A stretch of DNA of 64,000 nucleotides from the NCBI GenBank assembly GCA_023014335.1, contig JAECYW010000013.1, positions 1 to 64,000 of the forward strand. The letters are read 5' to 3'. The first letter of the stretch is position 1. The number at the start of each line of letters is the position of its first letter. Source of the DNA: Galerina marginata (taxonomy: Eukaryota > Basidiomycota > Agaricomycetes > Agaricales > Galerinaceae). The notes beneath the pieces are model-generated. The model was not told where the DNA came from and made no database searches. It was given only the letters and a program-made list of their open reading frames with translations. The translations under genes and the position numbers were made by a program. Below, in pieces: positions 1 to 12,800 of this stretch.

Positions 1-580
1 TTCCAGGGCATTGGTGGTCGATTGATGACCCTGATGCTTTAAAACTGCTCGCGAACTTCAATTTTGGCTATACCAATTCACCCCAAGTCTGCTACCCGGG
101 CTTATTTAATCCTTGGTTTTCGTACTACGACCTAGCGACATCTCACATCATGGTAAGTGCGCTTTTCGTTGAACTTTTTCTGTTTTTGCCAATCTAAGAC
201 TCTTTCTCGGAAGAAACGCATTCCCCTCGACGAGTTTCTGACAGGGAAACATTCTGGAGTTTGCAACCGGAAGTACAGAGAGACACGCCTCCCCTGGTAC
301 CTCAAAGCTATCATCGTAGAGAGCAGGAATCCTAAATCCGGAATCAACCAGATGCTTTTAGATTTGTGGGAGACAGCAAGGTAAGCCTCATTTTTCGTCA
401 CATATCACAGTGTAGTTTTAACACCACATACAATATAGACAACTGATACCGACCGAGAAAATGCCGACCTCGACGCGTAACCCGCCTTCTCATAGCTTCG
501 ACTTCTGTGTTCCCGAAGCAACACCACCCAGCGCTAACGCGATTGCGTCAAGTTCTAAATTGCAAATTATCAGGATGTGA
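1..580 (+). CDS. 3' end of a spliced gene, function not recognised (5' partial)
   Basis: Three exons join cleanly: 3-152, 199-380 and 439-580, with introns of 46 and 58 nt that start GTAAG and end TAAG or ATAG. The frame is kept across both junctions and stops at TGA 578-580. The visible C-terminal part is about 157 residues. It begins PGHWWSIDDPDALKLL, is rich in aromatics at first (FNPWFSYYDL) and then basic (LSRKKRIPLDEFL). I do not recognise a domain. The start lies upstream of the window. It sits directly beside a MITE and a decayed KDZ transposase, so it may itself be transposon-derived. Confidence is good that it was coding, low on identity. Confidence 0.5.
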
Positions 581-593
581 TTCTAGCGGCCTA

Positions 594-1174
594 GGGCTCC
601 GTTAGAAACACTTGAGCTACTAACACGTGTTAGTATTTGCTGTTAGTAACTGGTAGTAACATGTTAGAAATTCATCGAGGAATTTGGGTATGTTAGAAAT
701 TGTTAGAAATTCAGATGGTTTTCGGGGACTGTGCACGCTTAATGAGATCAAGTAACACAAAATCACCGTCTTTACCTCTTAAATTTCACTCTGCGACCTT
801 GAAGAGAGTGCCTGTCAATATTCCCGCCTTCACCGACTGGGAAGCAATGCCTGCAGAAGAGTTTCGGCCCATTCTTACGAAACTCGGACAGCTTCTCTCG
901 AGAATTTTGAGAGAATTTACCTGGTCAACTGCCGCTGCGATCTCGGAACGAATCCAATATGCTCGACGCGTTTGCAGATCTAGAAGCCCATTGAATGTTC
1001 ATAAAAATAGCCTTGATGTGTTTCCGCGCTCGAGCAATTTCTAACAGCCTTGCTTTAACTAACAGCTGTTAGAAATTGTTATTAAAAGTTATTAACACCC
1101 TGTTAGAAATGGGTTGGGGGGTCGTTTATTAGTAACAGCTGTTAAACAGTTTTCGGCAATTTCTAACGGAGCCC
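594..1174. mobile_element. MITE with 15-bp perfect TIRs and TA target duplication
   Basis: The ends are perfect inverted repeats: GGGCTCCGTTAGAAA at 594-608 and its reverse complement at 1160-1174. Each end is flanked by TA (592-593 and 1175-1176), the target-site duplication of Tc1/mariner-type elements. The 581-bp body carries many copies of GTTAGAAAT and TAACAGCTGTTA near the ends, which could be transposase-binding repeats. Between them lies a 114-codon open frame (700-1044) that resembles no transposase I know, so it may be captured host sequence. The element is too short to encode its own transposase, so it is non-autonomous. Confidence 0.8.
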
Positions 1175-1176
1175 TA

Positions 1177-1872
1177 TGAATCTAGCCTGCAGGTTTGGAG
1201 AGCCTGCAGTCTGTGTATACGTAGGAATTACAGTTCCAATTTATAATTATATTTCACGCGTTCAGGGCCTTAAATAATCAGATCTGACGAGTGGATCGTT
1301 CCCTAAGCTCAATCAAATTCCTTCCCAGATCATGAATTAATTCCATTTAGAGATGACGACGGGGTTAGAGCAAATCAACTCTCGTGACTGACAGCAGCAA
1401 AAACGAGATATCTAGATTGAGGCATAGTTTGAAGAGCGAGCTTGCGAGGTCAAACCAGACTTGCCTTGTGGGCCATCGCATTGCGTGGCATCAAAGAATG
1501 GTTGAAGGTGGAGCCTCCCGGGGATATCGTCGCGGCGCAGCCGCGTCTGTGAGAAAGCCTTGCCGCCGAGGCAGCTTGTCCTCATTAAGGAAATGTCATG
1601 TCTAGTCTAGTCAATCTATGATCTAATCAAGCGCGTCAAGCCATGCTATACAGTTTCTTTCTCTCATTGTGATCACTGGAATTTATCTAAGATCTGACAT
1701 GATCTACACCATACAAGAGAGAGATAAAATAAAAGGGTCGTTTAGAGGCCTTGCAGGGGCTCAAGGACAGGAAAGATTAAGATAAGATGACTGATCGCTG
1801 CCCAAAAATCACATCAGGTCACGGTGACCGCAGTGACACAATCCACTTATTCGCGGTTCTACTCTTTCCATA
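1177..1872. other. Non-coding or decayed stretch between the MITE and the KDZ relic
   Basis: I find no gene that can be supported. Short open frames, such as 1384-1605, have no splice partners or recognisable motif. The part just before 1873 may be the former promoter of the transposon gene. Confidence 0.3.
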
Positions 1873-4420
1873 ATGGCTTCTCGTACTGGCTCTTCCAAAC
1901 ACAGGAGGGCGTCCGCAGGAAGATCCAGACTCTACGGCAAGGCTATGGGCCATGATTCTGGGAAAGTCCTATCAACTGAGGAGGCACGACTTTCTCGCGC
2001 AGAGGCTAACCACGCAATTTTGAATACTCCGCTGGCGAGCGAGGACACAAGGATTGCCGACGATTCTTGCTAATTTTTACCTTGTCCGGAAAGCTGCAGT
2101 TGGACCACCGAACCCGACGCAACCAAACGGTGTTGCGGGATCAAGCATTTTCTGAACAGCTGGAGGGTATGACAGATGCCTATCTTTCATGGCTCAATTC
2201 CTTGGGAGAAGGTGGTTTAGCAAGTACTCCGCCTGATCCGCCGGTGTCTGAAATTCAAGGGTGGTACCCATTGCCCAATTGAATTTGTGGACGTTTATCG
2301 TATGTGCCATATTATACTGTAACTGTAGATACTGATAATTACCACAGATTCAGTATCTCAGAGTATTCCTCTTGTCCTAGGTGATGTTGGGATTCCCGCA
2401 GCGATAATTACCACAGACTCAGTATCTCAGAGTGTCAGCCATTTGTCAAAGGAATCTGTGATCTCCACGGTGTTCTGTTTCGACCATATGTCAGCAAACA
2501 GTTCTCGGTCTGCCATGACGTGTACCTCTCTATTCGCCAGAAAGTTGATGAACGGGTTCAAGCAGCTCTGAAGCGCGATTCCCTGAATTGGCGCCGTCTC
2601 CCGCCTGCACCTATCGCATTGAAGGAGAGCCTGACCTTATTTTCAAGATGCTTGTTACAATAGATGGCAATGATTCACTGAAAAGGATCCTACATCGAGC
2701 GCCTGCACCAGATATCCCAAGTGACGATGGTCAGCCTGCGCCAGTTGGCATAACCAATGAAAGACCCGGCGCGCGTACAGTTCAAGGCGACTACTACCTT
2801 ACCCGCGAACGAGTCAATAAACGGCGAAGGACGTTCTGCAAGATATCCTCCCTGTCGATGACGATGACAATCCATGTGAAGATCGATGGAAGAACATGGC
2901 CAATGATCTCGTGGCTCGGATGTGGGGTATTTTCGACGAGACAGGTGTATTCCTTGCCCTTGGTTGCCATGGATTTGTGCTTGTCATATCAGATATTGTT
3001 CAAAGCGGAGAGCTGTACGTCGGCTCCTCTTCTCAGTTAACCTGGCGCTTTTTCACCGTCAACAAAAGATTGCGCAGTTCTTGAAGCACACAGACGAAAA
3101 TGAAACCTACCAAAATCTCAGTCAGTCGGTTTTGGTGCCGTTTGTTCTCTCTGTCTAACACCCACACACCACAGGATTGTTCGTCGTGAACAACTACAAG
3201 CAGGCTCTTTCTATTCTAAGTAATGATGAGGCTTTCTAGAAGCAGATGAAAGATCAAAAAATTCGCCACACCGGGGTTTTTGAGACCTGGTTATTGGAGG
3301 AGCAAGCCTAACTTCGTGGCTTAAAACGCGAGCCCATTCATGAGTCGCTTGAGATGGAGTATTGGCAGAAGCTAATTAACTTGCAGGCCAGCCAGTAAGT
3401 CCCTTTCTGCCTTCTTGTCTTCAATTAACTGAGCTCCTTATTGGAAGACACTCTCTCCCGGCGCTCAACCGTTCCAGCCAAAAGGCGACTTTTAGGTCTG
3501 GCCAATAGCCAGACCCTCCGGCACTATATATGGATGTGGTCACCGGCCTTACACTTATCATCAGAAAGCGGCTTTTTTTGACACAGAAGGAGTGGAATAT
3601 TATGACACCAGAAACTGTCGAGAACCGCGATTACACTCGCTCGGTTGAGACAAACCGTCGTCATGCACAAGATGTGGAAGCGAGGTGGCAGCCGTAGCCC
3701 GAGAGTCTGAAGTGGAAGGAAACAGCAGTATTGGTTGGGAAAAGAAAGTATCAGCGGTGCCTCGATCGGCTGGAGGGTCTCATTGTGCAGCGGATGTTTG
3801 AGTTGACCAAGATGAACATGTCACAGGTGCGTAAACTTACCTTTTTCACTTCTATTTTTAACATAGCTAGGTTACAAGCTGCGAAAGCACATTGGGAACG
3901 CCCTTAAAGCTCGGTCACAAGAAATTTGCACCGCCCTTGGAAATTATAACCGCGCTGCCAGCGCTCTCATTCCTCCTTGATCCGAGTTGTCGTGGGACAG
4001 CGTCGTCGAGTACGCCTTCCTTGCTGACTTTGACCTTCTGTCTGATACCCAAGAAGACATTCAATTTAAGCCTTGGGCAAAGCTGGCGGCGCGGGTCCTC
4101 ATGGATCAACACTTCAAGAGAGAGAGAGCTCACGAGGAGATTCAACGGCACAACGTTGAGATTCCCCGCCTCACAGCCTGGATTCGTGATGAAGAGGAAT
4201 TTCTCTTACGCCAGGAGCAGCAGTTTCAGGTTGAGAACCCTTCATTACTCTGGCCCTTCGGGAACGTCGACCCCGCTTCATTCGGTTCAATGACCAGCAC
4301 ATTGCCCGCCTTCGCAAACTTGCCTTGCTCCCCGGATTCACAGACAGTTTCAGCAGCCGGGTTACCACACTCGTTTACGAAGTCGATAATCAGCGGGCAA
4401 GCAAGGAAAGCCATTTCATA
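1873..4420 (+). pseudogene. Decayed KDZ transposase with CxC1-type N-terminus
   Basis: Segments in several frames line up in order with KDZ (Kyakuja-Dileera-Zisupton) transposases. An N-terminal piece (1873-2280) resembles the CxC1 cysteine-cluster region that precedes KDZ cores. Around 2880-3010 comes DRWKNM, then RMWGIFDETGVFLAL and HGFVLVISDIVQSGEL, the hallmark block of the family. At 3600-3826 a frame reads YQRCLDRLEGLIVQRMFELTKMNMS, here quoted only in part as LEGLIVQRMFELTK. At 3987-4190 the C-terminal frame reads FDLLSDTQEDI and AHEEIQRHNVEI. Intact family members carry these in one spliced frame. Here in-frame stops and frameshifts separate them (for example TAG near 3697), so the copy is dead. 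Cut-and-paste DNA transposition is the known family role. Confidence 0.8.
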
Positions 4421-4863
4421 GGCGTTTGTTGGCATGGATGGCAGAAATTGCAAGCCCATAGTGTGCACTGGTAGTCGGAACGAGGGTAAAACATCTAGCA
4501 ATTCATGGACGCCGAGTTCAATCAATGCCATAAATTTCAAACAGATTATTAAATTTCCGGCTTTTAAGTCATAATGATTTACAGTACTGGGCGACAACCT
4601 TCGGCTTTGCTTTGGCTAGGCGGGCACCGTAGCCTCACAATTATATCCTCTCGGGCTTAAAACCTTTACACGCGAATGACCGTCTTATCCTCACATTACT
4701 ACGGGTTAATTGAACATTTTCAGTTGGTGTTAACTTATAAAAGGTAGCCGATTTCAAGTTCGTTGAGCAAGGAAAATTCTGAAGAACAGTGGATAAACAG
4801 GAAATGTATTGAGAACTTACTTCGGCAAAAATATGTGCGAGTACGACAAACTGTGGCCCAACA
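4421..4863. other. Spacer between the KDZ relic and the Tnp2 gene
   Basis: No gene seen. At about 4590-4640 the sequence GGGCGACAACCTTCGGCTTT followed by a GC-rich tract vaguely mirrors a tract near 8955-9030 on the far side of the Tnp2 gene. These could be eroded subterminal repeats of the CACTA element, but I could not match terminal CACTA ends. Confidence 0.2.
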
Positions 4864-7800
4864 TTAGTACTCCTACAAGCAAATCAGAGCAGGATAAATT
4901 ACGAAGGCAGATACGACTTACCCTGTCAATAGCTCTCATAACCACGGAGTCCTTGCCCCAGGGCCGTTGATTTGCATGACACAGGATCTGCGAGGCTCTG
5001 ATCACTTCTACCGCCCGAGACGGGTCCAGATGGAATATTGCTGCCCGGAAATCAACAAAGGCTGCAAAGGGATCTTTCACTAGGGCCACGGGAACGTATG
5101 TGTGGACTGCAACAAAAATGTCTGTGACAAGATGTCTCCCAGAGACCAAGTGGCTGTGTCGGAAAATTTGACGAATTTGACCTGGGTATAAATTCGTTCC
5201 ATTCCTTGCCTTGACACCAGGTGCGTTGGTAAAATAAATAAGGCTGTGTTTCTCCGATGTCTGGAAGTCCGAATACTGAACATTTTGGCGTTCATAGCAA
5301 CGAAAACGTTCTGCTGTCTCAGTGTTGAAGTAAACCTTAGACTGAGCATCTTGTTGAGGACGAAAGATCAACTCAAATCTTTGCTGAACATCGCGGTCTA
5401 ATGTTCCCTGGGCAGGCCCAGAGCATAGTCCTGTCCCAGTCGACCCTTTTGAGTGTGGTAGCCCCTGGTCCAAGTCACCAAGTTTTAGACGACTGCGAAA
5501 TGTAGACCATGCCTCTACGAGAGAAGGGGGACAATCCGGGGACTCCATGAGGCGGATGAGGTTGGAGCGCCTGCAGAACATGTGCATAACCGTATTTTCC
5601 ATATCCCCTAGTCTTGATATCAATAAAGTGGTTTTAAATAGTGTTTGCAGTGAAGGAATTGACTGACCTATTTTAGAATTTGTATTGAGATTTTGTAGTC
5701 TGCCGATCAATCGTTCGAGGGAAAATGCCCAGGTTCCATGCAACGGACCAAATAGAAGAAGAATGTCTGAGATGTGTAGAGCGTAATGGTGGTTGGGTTT
5801 GAGATTGTACTCCGGGAACAGTATTTGGACACAGTTCAGATAACGTCGCATGTAAAATGTATATCGTTCAGCATGAAAGTCAGAGGTGCGGCGTGAAAGA
5901 CCCCATGCCAGTGCCATGGCGAGATCGAGAGTGAGCTCAACGATCTTATGGAGATGAGCATCTTCCCCAACATTTCCCGTGGACTTGTGATTTGCAAGAA
6001 CCTGGACCAACGATACTGGAATGTCGAATTCTAAAGCGGTTCTCCATTGATCCGCCTTCAGCTTTCCATGGCCCGGTGATCCGAAGTCGGCTGGAAGGTG
6101 AGCCTGCCAATCTGGGCGTAAGGTGGATTGAATATGCTCGCGTATGGTAATCAAAGTCTGTTGCGTAATGACTTCAGTGATCATCGCAAATTCACTGTCT
6201 CCTCCCGAGGTCTCTTTGGGGTTAGGTATTGAGGGAAGCACCGACCCGGCGTGGACCGACCCGGCGTGGCCATCGAAGAGCATTCCAAGGTTGAGGTCGC
6301 CTTCGCCCACATTGAATGGAAGGTCAGTGACTGGAGAGGAGGAAGCGCCCTAAACTGTCCTTTAATGGTGTTGTGAATATTCAAAAAGAAGAGAGCGCTC
6401 ACCAGTAAGGCAGCAATATATTGTTTCTTGGAGCGCCGGCTCTTCTTGCGAGGAGGAATTGACACCCCTCTTTCGATGCAAAGTTGTTTAAGTGCATCAA
6501 TTTTCAACTTGTGGAGCTGGTTAAGGGATCGTTTTTCAAACACCTGCCTGGCATGTTCCATACACTTAGCAGATGGCGGTTCGTCATCATCGTCCAGAGG
6601 AAGGGTGCTGAAGTTCAACCCTAAAAGATCACGGCAGTGTCGTGCAGTGACTCCAAGAAGCAGAACATGTACTCCTTCTGTGATTGACCAGTCGCTCGGC
6701 TGCCAGTATGGAAGAAGGAGCAGCGCAGACCATCGAATGCCGTGTGCCTTCACTAAGGACTCCTGTTTTGACTTGTTGGGGGCTGTGCGCCAGGTTTCAG
6801 CGTGCGCTTCATGCTCTGCCCGTGTCAATCCTGGGGGCCAGGAAGAAGGGTCGACATTCTGGATTTCGGAGCGAGGAAGTCTGCAGCGGGAACAAAAATA
6901 CTTGCCACCATGTCCACAATTGCCTGTAACCTTTTTGGAGGCCAAAGTATCCGCAATGACGGGTATGACAGCCGAATAGGATGTCCGACCCGATGAATAC
7001 CTATAGGTACGCGAATAGTAGACCCCACACTCGTATGAGGTTTTGAGATCATGCATCAAAGGAGCAATGAAGTGATTGACAGCGTCGAGAGCTGGTTCAT
7101 GCGGCCCGGGAATCACGCCAGCAAGATATATATTTTCCTCCAGGTACCGTAGAGCTGGCGGAAGACTCAGGCAGATCATCGCCATAACACCTGTTGAAAC
7201 AGCCTTGCCAGATGCTTTGTTGGAATGAGGGTTGAACCAATCTGCGGCGAACGCCCATACAAGACGGATATCAGAACCTTCTGGCCTAAGAAAAGGTTTT
7301 CCCGACATATCATTGAACCTACGGAGAGCATCGGAGGAAATAATGTCAGTTAGTTCGGTTTCAAGGCCACCACCAAGAACGTGAGATTCGATAGCATTTT
7401 CTATCCCTGACCGAGAGAACATTGCGGCGACGTGATCGTTAAAATGATGATATGAATAGGGCTTTAGAGGTCGCGGAACACTCTTTCCATTGGCGACGGC
7501 GCAGTCTTTTACGAGCATCTCGCCGCAGGTTTGGCCAAACTTGGTCTGGGAGCATTGCAGAGGGTATTCAAGAACACCTTTCTGGCTCTCCTTGGGGGGG
7601 TAGATAGCAGAACAGGACGAAGTGGGGCAGCAGGCGTATACCGTGAGTTTGGGGTCGATGGTGTCAAACATCTTATAGACAGTGCGAATGTCGGCCGGAG
7701 AAGATTCGATAAGCTTTTTATCGATGGCTGTGGTGCCACCCACACCACAAACTTCTACCAAAGTGTGGCGCCTGACTTGTTTGAAGCCGGCGAGACTTGC

Positions 7801-8381
7801 TGCGGAAGGTGTCTGCGGAGTTCCACAGAAGAGATTTTGAGCCAATACATTGAATGAAGAGACCAGCGCCGATGATGCTACTTCTGAGAGTGATGTTGGG
7901 ATATAGAATCGGCCTATAGTTGATTTATTACCAGTCGTAACTTCAATAAAGTTAAAAAAGCCTACCCGCATCATAGAACTCTGCCGAAGTGTTCGAACAT
8001 GCCACCGCAGGGGGAAATCCCTGTTTGCGTGAACTTGATATCGAAAGGGCCTCAAAGTCTGAATGAAGCTCCTCCACAGTGCCGACAGGACCATCTGCAG
8101 CAGTAATGGGAGTAAAGAACATTAGGATAACTCGAACCAAGCTGAATGGAACCTTACCTCGAGCAGGAGATATTGTGTCATCGGGATTTTCGACAACAAA
8201 CGTTGCTTGACTAAGAGGGATTGGAAGAAGTGACTGAATAGCACCTTGAAGATGATGGGTGTGAAACGGAAGGTCAGATTTGACTTCGGGTTCAGATATA
8301 CCACGCACCTATAGAAACGATGTTGGAAGCCTCACTCATACGACTTTCGGCAAGACGTGCAGCTCGGCGCTGGGCTAGCAT
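4864..8381 (-). CDS. Tnp2-family (CACTA/EnSpm) transposase
   Basis: The main exons run from about 8.4 kb down to TAA 4866-4864. Visible Tnp2 blocks include DIRTVYKMFD, a Cys-containing YACCPTSSCSAIYPP, then PLKPYSYHHFNDHVAAMF, FAADWFNPHSNKASGK and YLAGVIPGPHEPALDAVNHF, and a Cys motif CGHGGKYFCSRCRLP. The C-terminal half matches the region that follows Tnp2 in basidiomycete CACTA proteins, with ALAWGLSRRTSDFHAERY and LFGPLHGTWAFSLERL. Introns I can place are 6402-6350 (53 nt, joining LL to GASSSPV) and 4921-4873 (49 nt, giving the end AIDREY-stop), plus three short introns between 7.9 and 8.35 kb. The N-terminal exon can be followed to an ATG at 8381-8379, but an open frame extends to about 8510, so the true start is uncertain. 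I see no inactivating mutation in the parts I could join. Confidence 0.72.
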
Positions 8382-9196
8382 GTCTAACTTTGTTTTAGTA
8401 GGCGAAGGTGCACTACGCTGTGGCTGCACAAATTGGCTTCTCGTCTCCGCCTTGCGCAACCTGTCGGTCACGGTCCCTAGAAAATACGATGAGTTGGATT
8501 TTACGACTGGCGGGATGAGAAAGCGAACTTTTGCTCATACCAGGCAAAGCAACAATGCAGACCTCAGATTGGGCACAACTGTCTCCAGTTCTCTCTTTAT
8601 AAGTAAAGTTGGTTGTCGTCCAGGGAGCACTTGGGAATATACAAGGTCAAGGAGAACAAGGAGGGCCATGACAAATTCCAATATCTTGATTGTGGAACCT
8701 GGAATGGACGATCAAAGCTTGAATAAGATTTGAAATTTAAACAACGGCCCTTCTCACTCACTGCCCATTCCCCGGTGCGTATAAGCAGGGATTCTGAGAT
8801 AATCTTTGAGACTCCGAGCTAACTCCTCCAGAGAGGCCTCCTGTATATTAGCATCAAAAGTTGGAAAGGAAAAAGCGAATACTTTGAATTTTTGGCCTTT
8901 CGTATTGATGGCATGTCTGTGACCTGTCCGACTGTGGGGTTTATCTGATGTTCGGAGCCGAGTTCATAGGCACCCGCAAACTTCGCTTGCTCGTGGCTAC
9001 ACCACGGGACGCCGGACTTCGAGGTTAGGTAACCCTCTCTTTAATATAAAAGAAAGAAGAAAAGAAAAAAGAAGTTGATTGATTGTCGTCTTTACCCTCT
9101 TTACCGTCAGAGAGGGCCAGAGGCCAACCTCTCTTCTCGCTTTCCCATCTTCTCGCTTTCCTTCAACACAAGTTCACCCGGCGTTCAGCATTGCTC
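8382..9196. other. 5' flank of the Tnp2 gene and putative promoter of the next gene
   Basis: Open minus-strand sequence at 8382-8510 may be more N-terminal Tnp2 coding. A GC-rich tract near 8955-9030 may be a subterminal repeat of the CACTA element. TTTAATATAAAAG near 9040 is a TATA-like element about 155 bp upstream of the next ATG on the plus strand. Nothing else is supported. Confidence 0.3.
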
Positions 9197-9857
9197 ATGC
9201 CTCTTCCATTCTATCACGCCGACACTATATATCCCCTACCAAAGAATGTGGACCCGCCACTTTGCGGGGACATCTTTAATAGTCAGGAACATGACAGTGT
9301 TCCCTTCATATCTGTCCTACCCATGATAAGAAATGGACAATCTGATTGTAAGTTGTCATAGATTGCTGGAAGGAATCCAACTGACATTCTAACATAGCCT
9401 TTGAATATCACTGTGGTCAACATGGGCTCATTTCTAAACCAGCGGGTCAAGCAGGATGTCCGGGAAGGGGTGGCTACAATCTCAAGGCGGTATTAGGATG
9501 GGATATTGTACTCTATAGTACAGTCCAAGTGCGTTATTCCTTAGCTGAAATATAGGCGAAGTCGGCTGACCTTTCTTTTTTTTTCTCCTTAGAAATTCAT
9601 CAAGGAACGTATTAGACACCACATGGAACAGCGCTCGCTGCTGAGAGGTTTAACAATAACTAAACAACCCCCGAAAACAATTTCAGTGATTCAGGACGAG
9701 GTATGAGTCTCATCTATATCCTTGTGTTGAGCTGATGAGCTAATCCTACCAGGCAAAACAGGAGTTCAAACTACTTTCAAAGTATGAAGGGAACTGGCCC
9801 AGCCGTGACATAATTGCAACATACTTGGGTAACGCTTCTCATGGAAAAACATCTTAG
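9197..9857 (+). CDS. Orphan multi-exon gene, function unknown
   Basis: Four exons join in frame: 9197-9347, 9398-9528, 9593-9700 and 9753 onward. Introns are 50-64 nt with GT..AG ends. The protein starts MPLPFYHADTIYPLP and contains HCGQHGLISKPAGQAGCPG, with a Cys/His/Gly-rich patch, then a Lys/Arg-rich helix-prone segment FIKERIRHHMEQRSLLRG and QEFKLLSKYEGNWPSRD. The first in-frame stop is TAG 9855-9857. A further exon from about 9868 to 10033 could be joined by a 39-nt intron, so the 3' end is uncertain. An upstream in-frame ATG at 9083 is possible. I do not recognise a domain. It lies between two transposon relics and could be a transposon accessory gene or a lineage-specific gene. Confidence 0.4.
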
Positions 9858-12800
9858 GCGGCCTCAGTAAATTGTGGAAATTTCTGCAACGTTTTAAAAA
9901 ATCAACGGTATGTAGAGCTCAGCTGTGTGCCTTACAACAACTAAATTGACGCAAGGCTTCCGCACAGGCAACACTCGAATTTCTACTTCAAGAATCCCTC
10001 GACCAGGACAAAGATCCAAAATTAAAAACCAGAAAGAACCGCGTAGCATGATCTATATTTTAATTCCAAACCCCTTTTTATCGTCTGGTTTGAAATCTGT
10101 ATGCAAGTCTCCACAGCTTTCAACGACAATATCGCTACCGAAGGTTGTCTGATGTAGTCTGCGGGATGGTGGGTAGTTTGTAAAGAGAGACCAATCGTTG
10201 ACTGTGTGTGAATGGAGGGACAGGTCAACAACGAGATATTAAAGTTCCATGCGTGTTCCAGCTTGAGGTGGGTCACTTTGCAGCGCGCCTTGAAGGTGCA
10301 GCGGGCTGCAATTTGCTTTTGCAGATCGTTTTTAACGTGTGGATGTTACTAATATGCCATAGGAAGAACACTAAATAACCCCCGGACGAGGGTTTAGATA
10401 TTATATATTACTCCTTAGTAGATTTCAACACCCATCCAGCTCGTAATCAGTGCACTAAATTTAGTTGTTAGCATATTATTGAGGGTGCATGCGCTTGTAA
10501 TGTTGAGGCTGGGGCAGATCTGAGTGGGAGCAGTTGAATTCCATGGTGCGGCGCAGCTCCCTTCGCGGCACCGCGGTCCTGCGAGCACCCCAAATTAACA
10601 CACCACCCTACCCAGCCCTCCTCCATCCACCGCTCCATTGCTTGTGGTGAACAGCATTCCCGAGCGTTGAAAGGCACTCTCAAGCGCCGTGGTTCGCCCT
10701 GTTGGGCTTCCGAGCCTGACGATCCAACTCCTAGTTACTCCTTTGATCTTACAGATCTCCTACGAGCACACCAGATTGACTTGACACGCGACTCCACTTC
10801 ACCGCTCTTGTCAAAAAATGCTCTTCCAAGCGCTGATGTTTGATACAGTGTATGCAGTGCTAATAGGAGTGTGTTCAACGATGTGTAGGGGTTGGCGCAG
10901 GAGCAGCGATGATTCAATATACATAAAAACACTATTAGCTATGGATAGCTTCACATGTCGCCATTGGCGGAATAGTCCTCGCGAACTGTAGCCTGTAATT
11001 AAATACAATATTTAGTGGTCTGCTTATGCACCACGACGCGGTTTGCACTCACCGATCGCCTATCGCTCAACTTTCTTGCAGGTATTATCCTCTTTTAAAT
11101 GATGTTTCCCCGTTTTCTCCGCGCCTTTGTAGTCGTTAGCCAGCATTTGTCTGACAGGACAGGGACGCACAAGAGGTGGGCTAGCCGCGGCCTCATTGTC
11201 TCCATCTGCATTGCCATCCTCATGGAAAAGCCCCCAGCCCGGCCCATTGGTTTACGCTGGTATTAGGTTGTGGCGAGTCGGTGGTGCTTGGACGCAGTAG
11301 CTTTCTTGTGTAAGGGTCCTTCACGGTTTTGGTATGCTGACTGTCAAAGGAATAGGGGGATCCGGAAGTTCTTGGGAATTGGTAACGCGTGTTTCACGGG
11401 TTGATGATTGTACAAAAAAAAAGAGAGGTGGGTGTTGCCCTTATCCAGAAGATGCGTCCTTACACTTCCGTGTGACGTTGGCGATTAGTGGAGGTGATGA
11501 TGAACTCGGGTATGATGGGCTGGAGGACGGCCTTAAAGGTTCCGATGCGTCCTTGTACTTTCCATGTGACATTGGCCATCGGTGAAGGCGAAGAAGAGTA
11601 AGAGTACGACGAAATCGAGAATGTTTTCAAACATTCCACCGATGCTGCTGTGGCAAGTGGAAGGAGTCAAACGCGTTATCTATCGCTCGCTTGATGGTGT
11701 ACGAACCTTGGTATGTCCTGCTACAGACCTCCGCCCTCCGCCCACCTTGGACTCCTACCGAGGTCGCATCCTCTACCTCCTCAATCATGCAGAAAAAGCC
11801 GTTTGCATCTCATTCCTCGAGCCTTAGCTCCGAGCGCCGGCCCACATGCTTGACAACGAGGGGCACACGACACAGTTTGCGAGTTTGCTAGGACAGTAGC
11901 AATACAAGAAAGTAGAAATAGTGAAAAGAAAACACTTACAAGCTCGACATTGACTGATGGTGGAATGAGCGCGGGAGTAAGGCGATGTTAGGTGATGATG
12001 CATCGATGATGCGGTTGAAGCCCAAGCCCAACTACCGCAACGCTTATGTAATCTCACGGAAATTACCGGCGTCTTTTACTCCTCGGAAATCTCCTCAATT
12101 ATTTCGAAACACCACGCTGGAGATTAAGTAGGTAAACTGACTCCGAGTCCTTCTTGAATATTTGAATCTTCGTCGGACAGACTCGGACTCGTAAAATGGG
12201 TATGCATGTGACGCGTAGACTGATACATAATATTAATAACATCATGACAATTTCTGTCAAGCCGGTATGACTCTGTAATACTGTATGAGTAACCTCTCAG
12301 GTGAGATCGAAACTCAGTGAACTTCCATGCAGAAATCAAGTGGTCTTTCCAAGTCTTTCCATACTAAAAGTATGATATCTATTTGCTATACGGCTGGATT
12401 GAGATCCAGATCTGCAGCCACAACTCCGAACGCAACTAGATGCAGACTTTGACGCATTGTATTAAGCCTAATTTCTTGTAACGACCCGCATCAGCGAAAC
12501 CGCGCCAACCTTACCTTGCAATACATAGCCCACGGAAGGTTCACATGGTCCACATAGTGTAGAAAGATTTTAGCCGCCTTCTCGGAATAGGTTCAAACAA
12601 TTACCTTCTAAAGTCACCCAAGTAAATATTGGACAACCTTGGAAGGTCTCTCAACTTTGTAAGGTACTACGAAGATTAATATTGTGAACAATGTATAGTG
12701 GGTCTCAACTTTGTACGAGCATGGATTGCAGGTCTCCAGCTCAGCGGGGCCAGAAATTCACATGGTAATCCGATTCGGCTTCTTTAATTCTCTCGTAAAC

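Noticed and set aside
4590..9030. CACTA terminal inverted repeats around the Tnp2 gene
   Set aside because: There are vaguely similar GC-rich tracts on both sides, but I found no matching CACTA/TAGTG ends or 2-3 bp duplication.
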